Of a stretch of 44,291 bases of DNA, positions 29,777 to 40,872 are shown piece by piece. This DNA comes from Arsenophonus sp046530785 (GTDB lineage: Bacteria; Pseudomonadota; Gammaproteobacteria; Enterobacterales; Enterobacteriaceae): positions 1 through 44,291 of the forward strand of contig JBHEQT010000021.1 of assembly GCA_046530785.1 (NCBI GenBank), read 5' to 3'. A model generated the notes under the pieces. The model searched no databases and was not told the origin of the DNA. It saw only the letters and a program-made list of their open reading frames with translations. Both the position numbers and the translations under genes were made by a program. The stretch's first letter is position 1. Every line of letters starts with the position of its first letter.

Positions 29777-29964
29777 AATAATTAATTGGTTTTCATTAAA
29801 AATTATAATAGTTTTTGTTTACGTTAAAAAACAAAAATAGTTTAATCTATTAGGTTAATTATAAATATTATAAATATTAATTTAAAGAGTAGTTTTATTC
29901 CATGATATTACCATTTATTATCTCCAAACATTTTAATTAATAACAGAGAGGTATATCGGATTTC
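29777..29964. promoter_or_regulatory. Divergent mfd / lolC intergenic region
   Basis: This 188-bp space must carry both promoters. TTTTTGTTT (29812-29820) and AAACAAAAA (29829-29837) form a 9-bp inverted repeat with an 8-nt loop. GAGAGG at 29945-29950 is a likely ribosome-binding site for lolC. No reliable -35/-10 pair was assigned. Confidence 0.35.
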
Positions 29965-31167
29965 ATGTTTCAATCTGTTATCTTTTATATTGCTCTACGT
30001 TATATACGTGGACGAACAAGTGACCGATTCGGTCGATTTATATCTAATTTATCTATGATTGGTATCACATTAAGCGTTATTGCCTTAATTACTGTCATTT
30101 CTGTTATGAATGGTTTTGATCAATCATTACAACAAAATATTTTAGCATACATTCCACAGGCTATTTTAACGACATCTAAAGGTAATCTCAACCCAAGTCA
30201 ATACCCAAAAAAAAATATAACTTATCTACAGGGAGTAGATCATATAACCCCAATTGTAGAAAGTGATGTTGTATTACAAAGTAGGAAAAATTTTGGGATT
30301 GCTGTAATGATTGGAATTGATGAAGCATCATTTGATCCTTTGTTAAATTATCTACAAAAAGTAGATCCTAAAGTACTAACTTCCGGTAGTTACCATGTTA
30401 TTTTAGGAATAAAATTAGCTGAACAACTAGAAGTAAAACAAGGAGATCAATTGAGATTGATTATCCCTGGTGTTAGTCAACTTACCCCTATAGGAATAAT
30501 ACCTAGTCATCGTTTATTTACTGTATCCGGTGTTTTTGTTACAAAAGGAGAAGCCGATAATAGCGAATTATTGATTAATCAGAAGGATGCAGCACGATTA
30601 ATGCGTTATCCGATCGATAATATTACTGGTTGGCGGCTTTATCTTAAGGAACCTCTAATTGTTGACACCTTGAGTCAACAAAAATTACCAACAGGTATGA
30701 TATGGAAGGATTGGAGAGAGCGAAAAGGTGAATTTTTTCAGGGAGTGAAGATGGAAAAAAATATAATTAGATTATTATTGAGTCTCATTATTTCTGTAGG
30801 AGCTTTTAATATTTTTAGTTCACTTTCATTATTAGTGATGGAAAAACAGTTTGAAGTAGCTATTTTGCAAACATTAGGTTTAAAACGATTCCAAATAATG
30901 GCTATTTTTATGCTGCAAGGAGCGAGAGATGGTATCATTGGTACAATTATTGGAATAATATTAGGCCTGTTTATAACAAGTCAACTTAATATAATAATGC
31001 CAATATTTAGTTTATTGAGTAAAGGTATAGAATTACCAATATCTATTGATCCTATACATATTATATTGATTTCTTTATCTTCAGTTATTATTTCATTAAT
31101 TGCCACTATTTATCCATCTTGGTGTGCAGCCACTCTTCAACCTGTAGAGGTTTTACGTTATGAATAA
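29965..31167 (+). CDS. lolC: Lipoprotein-releasing complex membrane subunit LolC
   Basis: With LolD and LolE it extracts outer-membrane lipoproteins from the inner membrane and hands them to LolA. 400 residues against 399. Membrane segments are visible at about 25-48 (the MIGITLSVIALITVISVMNGF region) and three more in the C-terminal FtsX domain (about 267-385), with a large periplasmic part between. EKQFEVAILQTLGLKR is the coupling-helix region that contacts LolD. It overlaps lolD by eight bases. LpoB in this window is one expected client. Confidence 0.97.
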   Translation: MFQSVIFYIALRYIRGRTSDRFGRFISNLSMIGITLSVIALITVISVMNGFDQSLQQNILAYIPQAILTTSKGNLNPSQYPKKNITYLQGVDHITPIVESDVVLQSRKNFGIAVMIGIDEASFDPLLNYLQKVDPKVLTSGSYHVILGIKLAEQLEVKQGDQLRLIIPGVSQLTPIGIIPSHRLFTVSGVFVTKGEADNSELLINQKDAARLMRYPIDNITGWRLYLKEPLIVDTLSQQKLPTGMIWKDWRERKGEFFQGVKMEKNIIRLLLSLIISVGAFNIFSSLSLLVMEKQFEVAILQTLGLKRFQIMAIFMLQGARDGIIGTIIGIILGLFITSQLNIIMPIFSLLSKGIELPISIDPIHIILISLSSVIISLIATIYPSWCAATLQPVEVLRYE

Positions 31168-31864
31168 TTATCCCTTATTAATTTGCAAAAATCTCTATAA
31201 ATCTTATCAAGATGGAAAAATTTTGACTAATGTACTTAAAAATATCTCTTTTTCTATCAATAAAAGTGAAATGATGGTAATTTTGGGTAGTTCAGGTTCT
31301 GGTAAGAGTACGTTACTCCATTTATTAGGTGGATTGGATACGATAACTAGTGGTGATGTTATTTTTAATGGTAAAAAAATCAGCTCTCTTTCTATCAACA
31401 AAAGAGCAGAAATACGAAATCAAGAGTTAGGGTTTATTTATCAATTTCATCATTTATTAGCGGATTTTACTGCATTGGAAAATGTTATGATGCCATTATT
31501 AATCGGTGGGATGACATGCATAAAAGCAAAGAAAAAAAGCGATAAAATGTTAGAAGCAGTAGGATTATCGCATCGAGTTAATTATCGCTCTTCTGAATTA
31601 TCTGGAGGAGAGCGTCAGAGAGTTGCAATTGCTAGAGCAATAGTTAATGAACCTACTTTAGTACTAGCAGATGAACCAACAGGTAATTTGGACTTACACA
31701 ATGCAAATCTCATTTTTAATTTATTAATAAATTTTAATCTAGAAAAAGGAATGGCGTTTTTAATTGTAACTCATGATTTGCGACTCGCTAAACGTATAAA
31801 TCGTCAGTTAAAAATGCGTGATGGTTATTTACAGGATGATTCAACCTTAATGGGATTCCAATGA
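31160..31864 (+). CDS. lolD: Lipoprotein-releasing complex ATPase LolD
   Basis: ABC ATPase powering lipoprotein release by LolCE. 234 residues against 233. Walker A GSSGSGKST (about 42-50), Q-loop in LGFIYQFHHLL, signature LSGGERQRVAIARA, Walker B LVLADEPTGNLD and the switch histidine in FLIVTHDLRLA are all intact. The start lies inside the lolC end, and the TGA stop overlaps the lolE start as ATGA, so all three are probably translated in a coupled way. Confidence 0.98.
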   Translation: MNNYPLLICKNLYKSYQDGKILTNVLKNISFSINKSEMMVILGSSGSGKSTLLHLLGGLDTITSGDVIFNGKKISSLSINKRAEIRNQELGFIYQFHHLLADFTALENVMMPLLIGGMTCIKAKKKSDKMLEAVGLSHRVNYRSSELSGGERQRVAIARAIVNEPTLVLADEPTGNLDLHNANLIFNLLINFNLEKGMAFLIVTHDLRLAKRINRQLKMRDGYLQDDSTLMGFQ

Positions 31865-33114
31865 TTATGCTGGAATTATCCAATTCCTTAAAAATTGCAC
31901 TTAGGTTTATTCGAGAAAAAAAAAGAAATAGCTTAATATCATTAATATCGATTATCTCTATGGTTGGTATTGTGGTCGGTGTTGCAATCTTGATTATCGG
32001 TTTAAGTGCAATGAATGGTTTTGAGCGTGAATTAAAAAATCGTATACTCTCAGTTGTTTTTCATGGACAAATTGTAGCAGTCAATCAACCTTATTTAAAT
32101 TGGGAATATGATTTAGATAAGGTTCGAAACACATCAGGTGTTCTTTCTGTATCACCTTACATTAATTTTGTCGGGTTACTTGAAAATAGTAGCGTATTGA
32201 AAGCGATCGAAGTAATCGGTGTTGATTTATCATTAGAACGATCAGTCAGTTCATTACCTGATTTTATCTTAAATAATGCATGGAAAAATTTAAAATCAGG
32301 TAATAACGAAATTATTTTAGGTCAAGGAATTGCAAAAAGATTAAAAGTTTCTCCTGGAGATCAGGTAATCATGATGATTCCTAATCATCATGATGAATTA
32401 CGCATTCAACAACCTAATCGAATTAGTCTCAGAGTTATAGGAATATTTAAATTGAATGGCATGTTAGATTATCATCTAGCAATCGTGCCATTGCAAGATG
32501 CACAGAAATATTTAGAATATGGTTCTGGCATTACCGGTTTTCAGATCAGTGTGAGTGATATTTTTTCTGCTAATAATATTGTTTATAATGCAGGTGTAAA
32601 TACTGGCCATTATGTTACTATTAAAAGCTGGATAACAGATTATGGTTACATTTATAATGATATTCAAATGATTAGGGGGATAATGTATCTATCCATGATA
32701 TTAGTAATTTGCATTGCTTGTTTTAATATTATATCTACATTGATGATGGAAGTTAAAAATAAAGCTATTGATATCGCGGTCTTAAGAACCCTCGGTGCTA
32801 AAAATGGGTTTATTCGAGAAATTTTTTTATGGTATGGATTAATAACTGGAATGTTTGGTTGTTTTATTGGTATTCTCCTTGGGGTTTTTATATCACTAAA
32901 CCTAACGAATATTATTAAATATATAGAAAATATTATTGAGTATCCTATTTTTTCAGGTGGTATTTATTTTATTAATTTTTTACCATCTGAAATAAATATT
33001 ATTGATATATGTTATGTTGTGTTAAGCACACTAATTTTAAGTTCATTAGCTAGTTGGTATCCATCTAAACAAGCAATAAATATAGATCCGGTAAGGATTT
33101 TAAGTCGAAAATAA
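31861..33114 (+). CDS. lolE: Lipoprotein-releasing complex membrane subunit LolE
   Basis: Second membrane subunit of the LolCDE complex, the one that binds lipoprotein in E. coli. 417 residues against 414. One N-terminal membrane segment (about 24-47, ending GLSAMNGFERELKNR) and three in the C-terminal FtsX domain (about 275-405) flank the periplasmic domain. DIAVLRTLGAKNGFIREIF is the coupling region. ATG at 31861 and 31867 are both possible; the first overlaps the lolD stop. nagK, which follows in E. coli, is gone; a decayed cobB begins 72 bp later. Confidence 0.97.
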   Translation: MIMLELSNSLKIALRFIREKKRNSLISLISIISMVGIVVGVAILIIGLSAMNGFERELKNRILSVVFHGQIVAVNQPYLNWEYDLDKVRNTSGVLSVSPYINFVGLLENSSVLKAIEVIGVDLSLERSVSSLPDFILNNAWKNLKSGNNEIILGQGIAKRLKVSPGDQVIMMIPNHHDELRIQQPNRISLRVIGIFKLNGMLDYHLAIVPLQDAQKYLEYGSGITGFQISVSDIFSANNIVYNAGVNTGHYVTIKSWITDYGYIYNDIQMIRGIMYLSMILVICIACFNIISTLMMEVKNKAIDIAVLRTLGAKNGFIREIFLWYGLITGMFGCFIGILLGVFISLNLTNIIKYIENIIEYPIFSGGIYFINFLPSEINIIDICYVVLSTLILSSLASWYPSKQAINIDPVRILSRK

Positions 33115-33186
33115 AAGTTATTATTTTACTATGTTTTTATTTAAAATGGGAGATTGTTTAATTGAAAGTAATTGGGATTGTTTAGT

Positions 33187-34010
33187 ATGAATGGTACTAA
33201 ATCAATGATGCGATTTTATTGTCGACTTAGAAAGTTACGTAAAAAGAAGAAATTATTTCGAAGAAGATTTCGTTGTTTTCTTTTTTATCAAAAAAACAAT
33301 TATTTGATAATGTGAAAAGAAAAAATTTTTTAGTTTTTATTTAAATTTTTTCTAAATTTGAAATTTTTTCAAATAAAACCTGATGATTGATTAATAAGAT
33401 CGTTTAGTTGAAAATCTCACGAAACTAGAAGGTTTTTAAAGATTTAGAATTAAGATAACGGGTTTATAATAAGCGTATTATCAATTAGATAGAGAGACTA
33501 GATATAAAATTTAATATAAAACATTATATCTTAGTAAAATACGAATATTTCTCTTATATGAGAAATCTTGTTTCAATATTCAAATATTAAAAATTTTTAT
33601 AAAAGTTTGTAATTAGCCCCCTTATTATTAATTTACATAATGAATTATTAAAAGATCAATATTGTTGTTAATCAAGTTAAATTATTGAATAGAAAGTTGA
33701 TTTAAAAACAGATAATTCTTATCTTTCTTAAAAATTTCCTCAACATTTATGTATTTCTATATTTTAGAATTTTCTGAAGTAAGAACTATTGCTGGTTATT
33801 ATTTAGAGTTCTTTAATCATCATATGATATTTTTATTGAAATTAATACCTTTGAAGAAGATTAATCCCCCTCTAGTCGCCCTTAAATTTATATATGAAAT
33901 TAAAAATTATTGAATATACATACCGTTGAATTGAATTTTCAGTTAAATCAAATTGAAAGTTAGTTTTGTAAAACTACAGTAATATAATGAAATTATTAAA
34001 AACTATATTA
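33187..34010 (+). pseudogene. cobB: Eroded cobB (sirtuin deacylase)
   Basis: CobB is the NAD-dependent protein lysine deacylase found near lolE in E. coli. An intact 42-codon frame (33187-33315) encodes the basic N-terminal extension of the long form: RLRKLRKKKKLFRRRFR lies on RLSRFRKNKRRLRERLR. TGA at 33313 ends it, then fragments continue in shifting frames. Around 33400-33475 are DRLVENLTKLEGF, KDLEL and VYNKR (family HRVEDVATPEGF, RDPEL, FYNAR). At about 33628-33672 HNELLK lies on the catalytic HGELLK. At about 33820-33850 a block matches ADIFIAIGT, and a C-rich block matches VYPAAGF. Overall length agrees with about 280 codons. Comparison is with recalled E. coli sequence. Confidence 0.9.
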
Positions 34011-37000
34011 ATAATTTTATTGTTATAAAAAATCATGATTAAGTATCATAGAAAGTTTTATTAAATTATATTACTAAAGTTTAATTTGACGTAATAATTA
34101 TAATTAACAATTTTTTCATAAACTATAATATTTTGTTGAGAGAGGGAAGGATAGATAAATAATTTTTAGAAATAAATTGCGATTAATATGCAATTAAAAG
34201 TTATATTAAATTTAATTTAACTATCTCAGATCAGTAATATTAAAAATTTGTTATTATTAAATAACAAATCTAAGAATTTATTCTTACTATTTTTTAAAAT
34301 ACCTAGATAATAGAAAATCTTATCCACAAATATTGAAATATTCTCCCTTCATTTTATTCGTTTTGTTTTGATATCGATACAATTCCTTATATTTTATTAG
34401 TAAAAGTATTAAGATGGAAATTGATTAAAATTATCGCGATTCTGATATTTTTATATCAGAAATTAAAATGTGGGGGGAATTTATCGATTAGTAATATTAT
34501 TTATTATATATAAATTATAGATAATAAAGATTATCATTTAATATAGAGAAGAATATTATTCTTGATGAAAGTAAAGATAGAATATCTGAATTTATAAGAA
34601 AAATAAGTCTATTAAAATTAGTAAAATACTCTTATAATGATATTTATATTCTGTATACTATAGATGTTAAATAAATTATAAAGAAAATATCATTAATTTC
34701 AAAAATTAATATATAAATCATTAATAATTCAGTTTGGTATCAATTCAATTTAGTAATAAAATTATATAGTAGCTTTTTCTGAATAAAGTTTATATATTTA
34801 TTTAAAAATGGAATTTAATATTTTTAATAATTTATTCATGTTAAGCATAGCATAATCAAAAATATTTTTTAATTGGATAAAAATCCATAAAATATTATCA
34901 TAGGACAATAAAGTGCATCTCTATAAACAAAGAAATATATAAAAAGGTTTATGTACTACTTCTAATACCTTTTTCTATATAAATGAGTTTTGTTAATGAA
35001 GATATATGTAGAATTACGCTTTTCTTTATTATAAAATAAATAATAAAACTTATTCACTGAAAATTATCTATTGATATAATTTATCCAATTATGGGGGTTT
35101 TTGCTAGAAATTTAAAAAAAAGGGGGAGAAGATCCGTATAATAAATATATTATGGATAGAACTGGTAAGTTACTTTAGAAGTTTTTGAAATAAAGATTTA
35201 TTTTATATATATTAATTAATATGTTTTGAATTTATTTTTATTGTACTAATGATACTAGTGATCGTGTATCACACGACCTAATGCAAATGTATCTGAATTT
35301 ATTCATTTAACAAATATTGTAATTATTTAAGGTCTGTACCATTAATCACATTTATAACAAAAATAATATAACGGTTCTTTATACTTTAAAATAGTCTGGA
35401 TAAAATCTTTTTTTATTTAATATATTATAATCAATAATATTGAAAGTTTAAGATAAAACATTAATATTGATCCTATCATAATTTGATAATAGTAGAACTA
35501 GATTAATTAAAGTTCTTATTTATTATGAATTAATAAGGGTAAATACTAGTATTATTTAGCTTGCATAAAAAATATAAGAATTTTTTTGTTTTTCAGTATA
35601 ATAATAACGGATATTAATTCGTCTATAATTATTTTTAACTCTAAAGTTACTCAATCTTATTAATAAAATATACTCTATATACTTAATTTTTAAAATATAG
35701 ATACTCATTCGTACAAATTGGATTTTTGATCTTTTATTATTTATCATTAGAAATACCTTATAGATTATGAATAATTTTAGATTTAAAATTATTTCTTCAG
35801 ATAAATATTCATTTTTTATCTTACGAGCTTATTAATTTAAAGGTGAACCAAAAGACCCTATAATATATTTTGCTAAATAATAATCACTATAATTTTAAAA
35901 ATTTTTAAAATATAAAAAGAGATTAATTGGATATTTAATATAATATTTTAATCTATAATATCTGGATAAGAATTATAAGTAAAGAGAGATTTATTAAAGA
36001 TAATAACACTCTATAGAATTTATAATAAATACTTTGAAATTTGACTAATTCTTATTAGAAATTAGATTCTCAAACAAAATAACAAAGTATTTTAATATTA
36101 AATCAATATTTAATTATTCTTTAATTTTATTAAAGAAGTAGTTTAAAAAAATTAAAATGAATTTATATTCTTTTTGATTTTGTATTTAAAATTTTGATAA
36201 GAATATAAGTTAGCTATTTGTTTTGTTTCTAAAAAATAGAATTGTGATAAAATTTTTTTCTGATTTTATATTAAATTCATTATTCATAATATTTCTTACG
36301 AAATTATGAAATTTGTTTTTCAAATTTCATATATAATAAAATTATTAAACAAGAGATAATCAATTGCAATATAAAAACTATTTCAAAATCAATTTTTAGT
36401 ATTAAATATATCTATTTACTAGAAAATTATAATATACTTTATTTTTATTAAAGAAGCTAATTTTTAGCGTAATCGTGAATTTAGTTTTTAAAGATTTTAA
36501 TAGATTATTAATTTCATTATTTGAAATTTAAATTTAAATAAATATAAAATTTAAACAGAATATTTATAAAGTATTGAAAATTAAAGTATAAGATAAAATC
36601 ATGTTTTATTCAAAATTAATAATTTTTTTTATTTATAAATTAATTAATGTTAAATAATTAATATTTTATTATTTACCATTAAATAATTTGTTATTTGAGA
36701 TATCCATCATATATTATTTCGTAGTTTTTGTTTTTATAAACTATATTAATCGCTATTATATTTGTTTTAAAAAATTATGAATTATTCATTGTTAAAAATA
36801 TATTAATCCGAAATATATATTTCGAAACTTATTGAATTTATCAAATTTTATTTGATATTATTAGGTAGAATTTAGTTGATGTTTTTAAAACAGTAAAAGA
36901 TATATATGGATATAATATCCATAGTTAGAAGTAGTTCTTAGAAAGAAATATTGTAAAAATATTAAATTTTATAATTAAATAATTAATTACTATGTTACTA

Positions 37001-38639
37001 AATTATATCAATATCTGATTTAGTTACAAGATTATAGTATATATTTTAAATATAGAATATATAAATTAATAAAATAATAATTATAATCTAAGTTATTATT
37101 AATAATGATAACTAAAAGCATTAAATATTTTAAATATATTTAAAAATATGAAATTTTCTGAATAATTTAATAATCTTTCAATAAATTTTTCTTTTGGATC
37201 AAATTGATATAACAATGAAAAGATATATGTAAAAATATGGACCAATTTGGTTCAATCAATAATGATTATTAAAACTTCAATTTAAAGTTGATTAACAATA
37301 TAGATAATATTTTATATGCAATTCATTTCTTAGAAAATGAAAATAATCAATGATTTATAATGTTTATAAATTTGATTATATCAAAATATATAGTCATTGA
37401 AAATGATAAAATCACATATTATATTTTTGGTTTATAAATTCTATAAAAGACAAAAATAAAATTAAGAAGTAAAAATTCAGATAAATACTCTTAATAAGTT
37501 TATTAAAACCATCTCTTCTTTTAAAGAAGAAAATAATATAAACAGTAAATTTTATACCTAATTTAAATAATCTAAAAACAGTATTATTATCAAATAAAAT
37601 AGATTTAAAAAATTAATAGTATTGAATTATTTCATCTGTAGAAAAATAAAGTTTTTTTGATTCTACTTCAATCCTTAAAATATAGTAGATTTATTGATAA
37701 TAAAAATGAACGATTTTGATTTAAAAATATAATATTTAATTATATAAAATATTTTATTTAAGAAATGAGAAGTTTATATTTACTTGTCGAATTATTTCTT
37801 TTTAACTTAATATTTATTTTACTATCTAGTCTCGGTTCGCTGATTATGGTAATCTGATGAATATATATAACTCCTATATTACTTCTATAATAACGTAGTG
37901 ATGCTGTAAAATTAAAGACAATAAACCATATTTAGCTCTATATAAACTAAAATTTTCGGAAATTTCTCTTTTTGGAAAAAATTCTTAGGAATTCTAATAA
38001 GAAATAAATTTAAACTATTCCTTTTATAACTTTTCACTAAAAGTATTTATAAATTTATGTTATTAAATTTTTTTTAATTAATTTCTTTTAAAGAAAATGA
38101 ATCCCATCCCCATTTTATTATTTTGTTTACTTAATCTTTCAAGAATTACAGAAAAATGAATATCAATATTACTGGATTTAATTTTCGTCTATAAATACAT
38201 ATAACTAAGAACAGTATAATTTAGTTAACTATCTCTTTTGATAGTATCAAAATATACTATCTATACAAGAAATAATATTTCAATTACTGACTTATTTTAA
38301 TTGAAATGAGTTAGTAAAGTTTTTATTTTGGATAGTAAGAATAATTCCTTTTATAATTATAGTTTAGATAAAATGTATATTTTGTTTATTTTTTATAACT
38401 TAGTAATTTTAATATCCAATAAGTATACTAAATACTTTGTATTTAAGAATTTGATAAATATAATTTTTAAAAACAATTAGAAGATAAATAAATAAATAAT
38501 ATTTTCTAATTGTTATTATTTTATATCGTATATTACGATTTTGCTATAAGTAAATTTCGTATATTTCGCGATATACTAAAATATTTATTTATATAAATAA
38601 ATATTCCAATTTTTTTAAAATAAAAGAATTTTAGTATAA
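34011..38639. other. 4.6-kb AT-rich desert between cobB and phoP relics
   Basis: No gene, tRNA or repeat array could be supported. If E. coli order once applied, remnants of potABCD, pepT and phoQ are candidates, and about 1.4 kb left of the phoP relic is where phoQ should be, but I could not align any fragment. Short G-runs stand out near 34472-34477, 35093-35097 and 35138-35142. A perfect hairpin lies at 34441-34460. A 63-codon frame at 35556-35747 (minus) has no recognisable features and is probably chance. Confidence 0.55.
34441..34460. repeat. Short perfect hairpin
   Basis: TCTGATAT and ATATCAGA form an 8-bp stem with a TTTT loop. A G-run (TGTGGGGGGAA) follows about ten bases later. It lies in non-coding DNA with no gene nearby, and its role is unknown. 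Confidence 0.35.
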
Positions 38640-39312
38640 AATATAATAATATATAATATGAATACTATTTTAGTTACCTATAGAAAGTGAGGGATATGGT
38701 TTATTATTAGATTATTGAATTTAAGTTATAAAATTATATTATTTAAATATGTAATGAAAAGATACAGTTTTTTATAAAAACTAACCTGATAATAAAATGA
38801 TAAGCATCATCTTACAATTGATAGTGTTAATACTAATTGTATTCCTGAAATTATAAGTAGAAATCTTTTTTTTAGCGAAAAATTTTTTGTATTTAAAAAA
38901 TTAAATAAAATTATAAGAATATATTAGATTAAACTAATAATTTTTCCAACGAATTTCATAATTGCAGATTTTTAATCGTTTGTTTAAAACATGGATTTTA
39001 TTATGTAATTTTATTCAAATAAAACAAAAACTGTTGGTATAATCTCTTTATTTGTCACTTTATATTTTAAACTAGTTTATATTTGATATTATCTTTCTGT
39101 TTTTAATTCCTAAACCATATTTGATCCATTATTGTTTATTAATTTTTAGTATTAATGATTTTAATATCGAGATTCTTTTTTTATAAAGAATCGAATTTTT
39201 TAGAATTTATTCTTATTAATTTATACTTTATAAGAATTCTATTTTCACTTTAGTAGTTTAAATAGTGATATTAAAAGAATATTATTTTCTACAAATAGAT
39301 TTATATAAAATT
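38640..39312 (-). pseudogene. phoP: Eroded phoP (response regulator)
   Basis: In E. coli phoP lies just downstream of purB on the same strand, and here a relic sits in that place about 145 bp beyond purB. Reading the minus strand from about 39305, LFVENNILL lies on LVVEDNALL, with the following LFK on HLK. Further on DIKII matches DIAIV, and GSNMV then EL matches GLSLIRRW. At 38993-39010 NYIIKS lies on DYVTKP, 306 bases from the start, exactly the spacing expected for the phosphorylation-switch lysine region. A weaker F-x-x-TI match to FEYTIMETLI follows near 38850. Stops and frame shifts are frequent. PhoP controls Mg2+ and antimicrobial-peptide responses. Comparison is with recalled E. coli sequence. 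Confidence 0.78.
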
Positions 39313-39455
39313 TCAATTTTTCAATAAATCTAATAAAGAAAATAATAAATTTTCTTTATTAAGAAATAACTATATTGCGAAACGATTTTATTATTTTATT
39401 GATTGATTAAACAAAAGGTAAAGTATTTAATAAAATACTTCTCTCTTTATTAACA

Positions 39456-40826
39456 TTATTTTAAATTGTCAACTAAATTTCTTGAATAACCAATATAATT
39501 GGAAGGAGTCATTTTTTTTAGACGATTTTTTTCTTTTCTTGGTAAGTTTAAATTATCAATAAATATTATGATGTCTGATTCTTTAGTTTGTTTTCCACGA
39601 GTTAAGTCTTTTAACTTTTCATAAGGATTTTTAATTCCATACCGACGCATAACAGTTTGAATAGCTTCAGTTAGTACTTTCCAATTATCATTTAATTCAA
39701 TTTGTAAATTTTTCTTATTAACTTCTATTTTATTTAAACCTTTCAGTGTAGCTTTATAAGCGATTAAAGAATAACCAAGACCAACTCCTAAATTACGTAA
39801 TACTGTTGAATCAGTTAGATCACGTTGCCAACGTGAAATCGGTAACTTATTTGCAAGATGATTTAATAGAGCATTTGCTACTCCAAGATTACCTTCCGAA
39901 TTTTCAAAATCAATTGGATTAACTTTATATGGCATGATTGATGAACCAATCTCACTGGAGACTATTTTTTGTCTGAAATGATTCAGAGCAATATAAGCCC
40001 AGATATCTCTATCAAAATCGATTAAAATCGTATTAAAAAGACTAATACAATTAAATAATTCAGCAATATAGTCATGTGGTTCAATTTGTGTTGTGAATGG
40101 ATTCCATTTTATACCTAACGAAGTGACAAACTCTTCACTGAAGAGATGCCAGTTTATATCTGGATAAGCTGATAAATGGGCATTATAGTTACCAACTGAA
40201 CCATTAATTTTTCCTAGAATTTCGATTTTTTTGAGTTTCTGATATTGTCGTTCCATACGATAAACAACATTGGCAAACTCTTTACCTACAGTAGTCGGAG
40301 TTGCTGGTTGACCATGAGTTCTTGATAGAAGAGGAAGACTACGATAAAAATGTGCCATTTCTTTTAAATTATTAATAATTTTTCGCCATTGAGGAAGAAC
40401 TGCTTGGTCACGAGCAGTTTTTAGCATTAAAGCATAGGAAAGATTATTAATATCTTCAGAGGTACAAGCAAAATGAATGAATTCTGAGATTCTTTTTAGT
40501 TCAGGAATCGGTTTTATGGTTTTTTTTAAAAAATATTCAATTGCTTTTACATCATGATTAGTTATCTGTTCAATTTTTTTAATTTGGATTGCATCATTTT
40601 GATTAAAGTTTATTATAATTTTTTCAAGAAAAGTATTTGCTTCGATACTAAATGCAGGAACTTCTTTAATGTCAATACACTCTGATAATTTTTGTAGCCA
40701 GCGTACCTCAACTTCTATACGATATTTCATTAAACCAAATTCACTGAAAATTGGACGTAATATACTGAGTTTATTGCTGTATCGGCCATCAATTGGCGAT
40801 ATAGCAGTTAATGACGATAATACCAT
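39456..40826 (-). CDS. purB: Adenylosuccinate lyase
   Basis: Splits fumarate from SAICAR and from adenylosuccinate, acting twice in purine synthesis. From the ATG at 40826 the product is 456 residues (MVLSSLTAISPIDGRYS), the E. coli length, and GGAG lies ten bases before it. A TTG at 40841 would add five residues but overlaps that ribosome-binding site. Family blocks are TNHDVKAIEYFLK, FACTSEDINN, RTHGQPATP and the signature loop GSSIMPYKVNPIDFEN, where E. coli has His in place of the Tyr. On this strand it follows mnmA and decayed hflD. Confidence 0.97.
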   Translation of the reverse strand: MVLSSLTAISPIDGRYSNKLSILRPIFSEFGLMKYRIEVEVRWLQKLSECIDIKEVPAFSIEANTFLEKIIINFNQNDAIQIKKIEQITNHDVKAIEYFLKKTIKPIPELKRISEFIHFACTSEDINNLSYALMLKTARDQAVLPQWRKIINNLKEMAHFYRSLPLLSRTHGQPATPTTVGKEFANVVYRMERQYQKLKKIEILGKINGSVGNYNAHLSAYPDINWHLFSEEFVTSLGIKWNPFTTQIEPHDYIAELFNCISLFNTILIDFDRDIWAYIALNHFRQKIVSSEIGSSIMPYKVNPIDFENSEGNLGVANALLNHLANKLPISRWQRDLTDSTVLRNLGVGLGYSLIAYKATLKGLNKIEVNKKNLQIELNDNWKVLTEAIQTVMRRYGIKNPYEKLKDLTRGKQTKESDIIIFIDNLNLPRKEKNRLKKMTPSNYIGYSRNLVDNLK

Positions 40827-40872
40827 CTTGGGTAACTCCAAAATTTATTAACAATAAATCAAAAACTTATTT

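Noticed and set aside
33187..33315. Novel highly basic 42-residue small protein
   Set aside because: It aligns position by position with the N-terminal extension of CobB, and further CobB fragments follow, so it is a pseudogene end.
35556..35747. 63-codon minus-strand frame in the second desert
   Set aside because: Composition follows the AT-rich background, there is no ribosome-binding site and no family resemblance.
37181..37270. tRNA-like GGTTCAATC string
   Set aside because: The flanking bases do not form a T-arm or acceptor stem. No other place in the deserts gave a cloverleaf by eye.
40827..40841. TTG start for purB five codons upstream
   Set aside because: The TTG overlaps the GGAG ribosome-binding site; the ATG at 40826 gives exactly the usual 456 residues.
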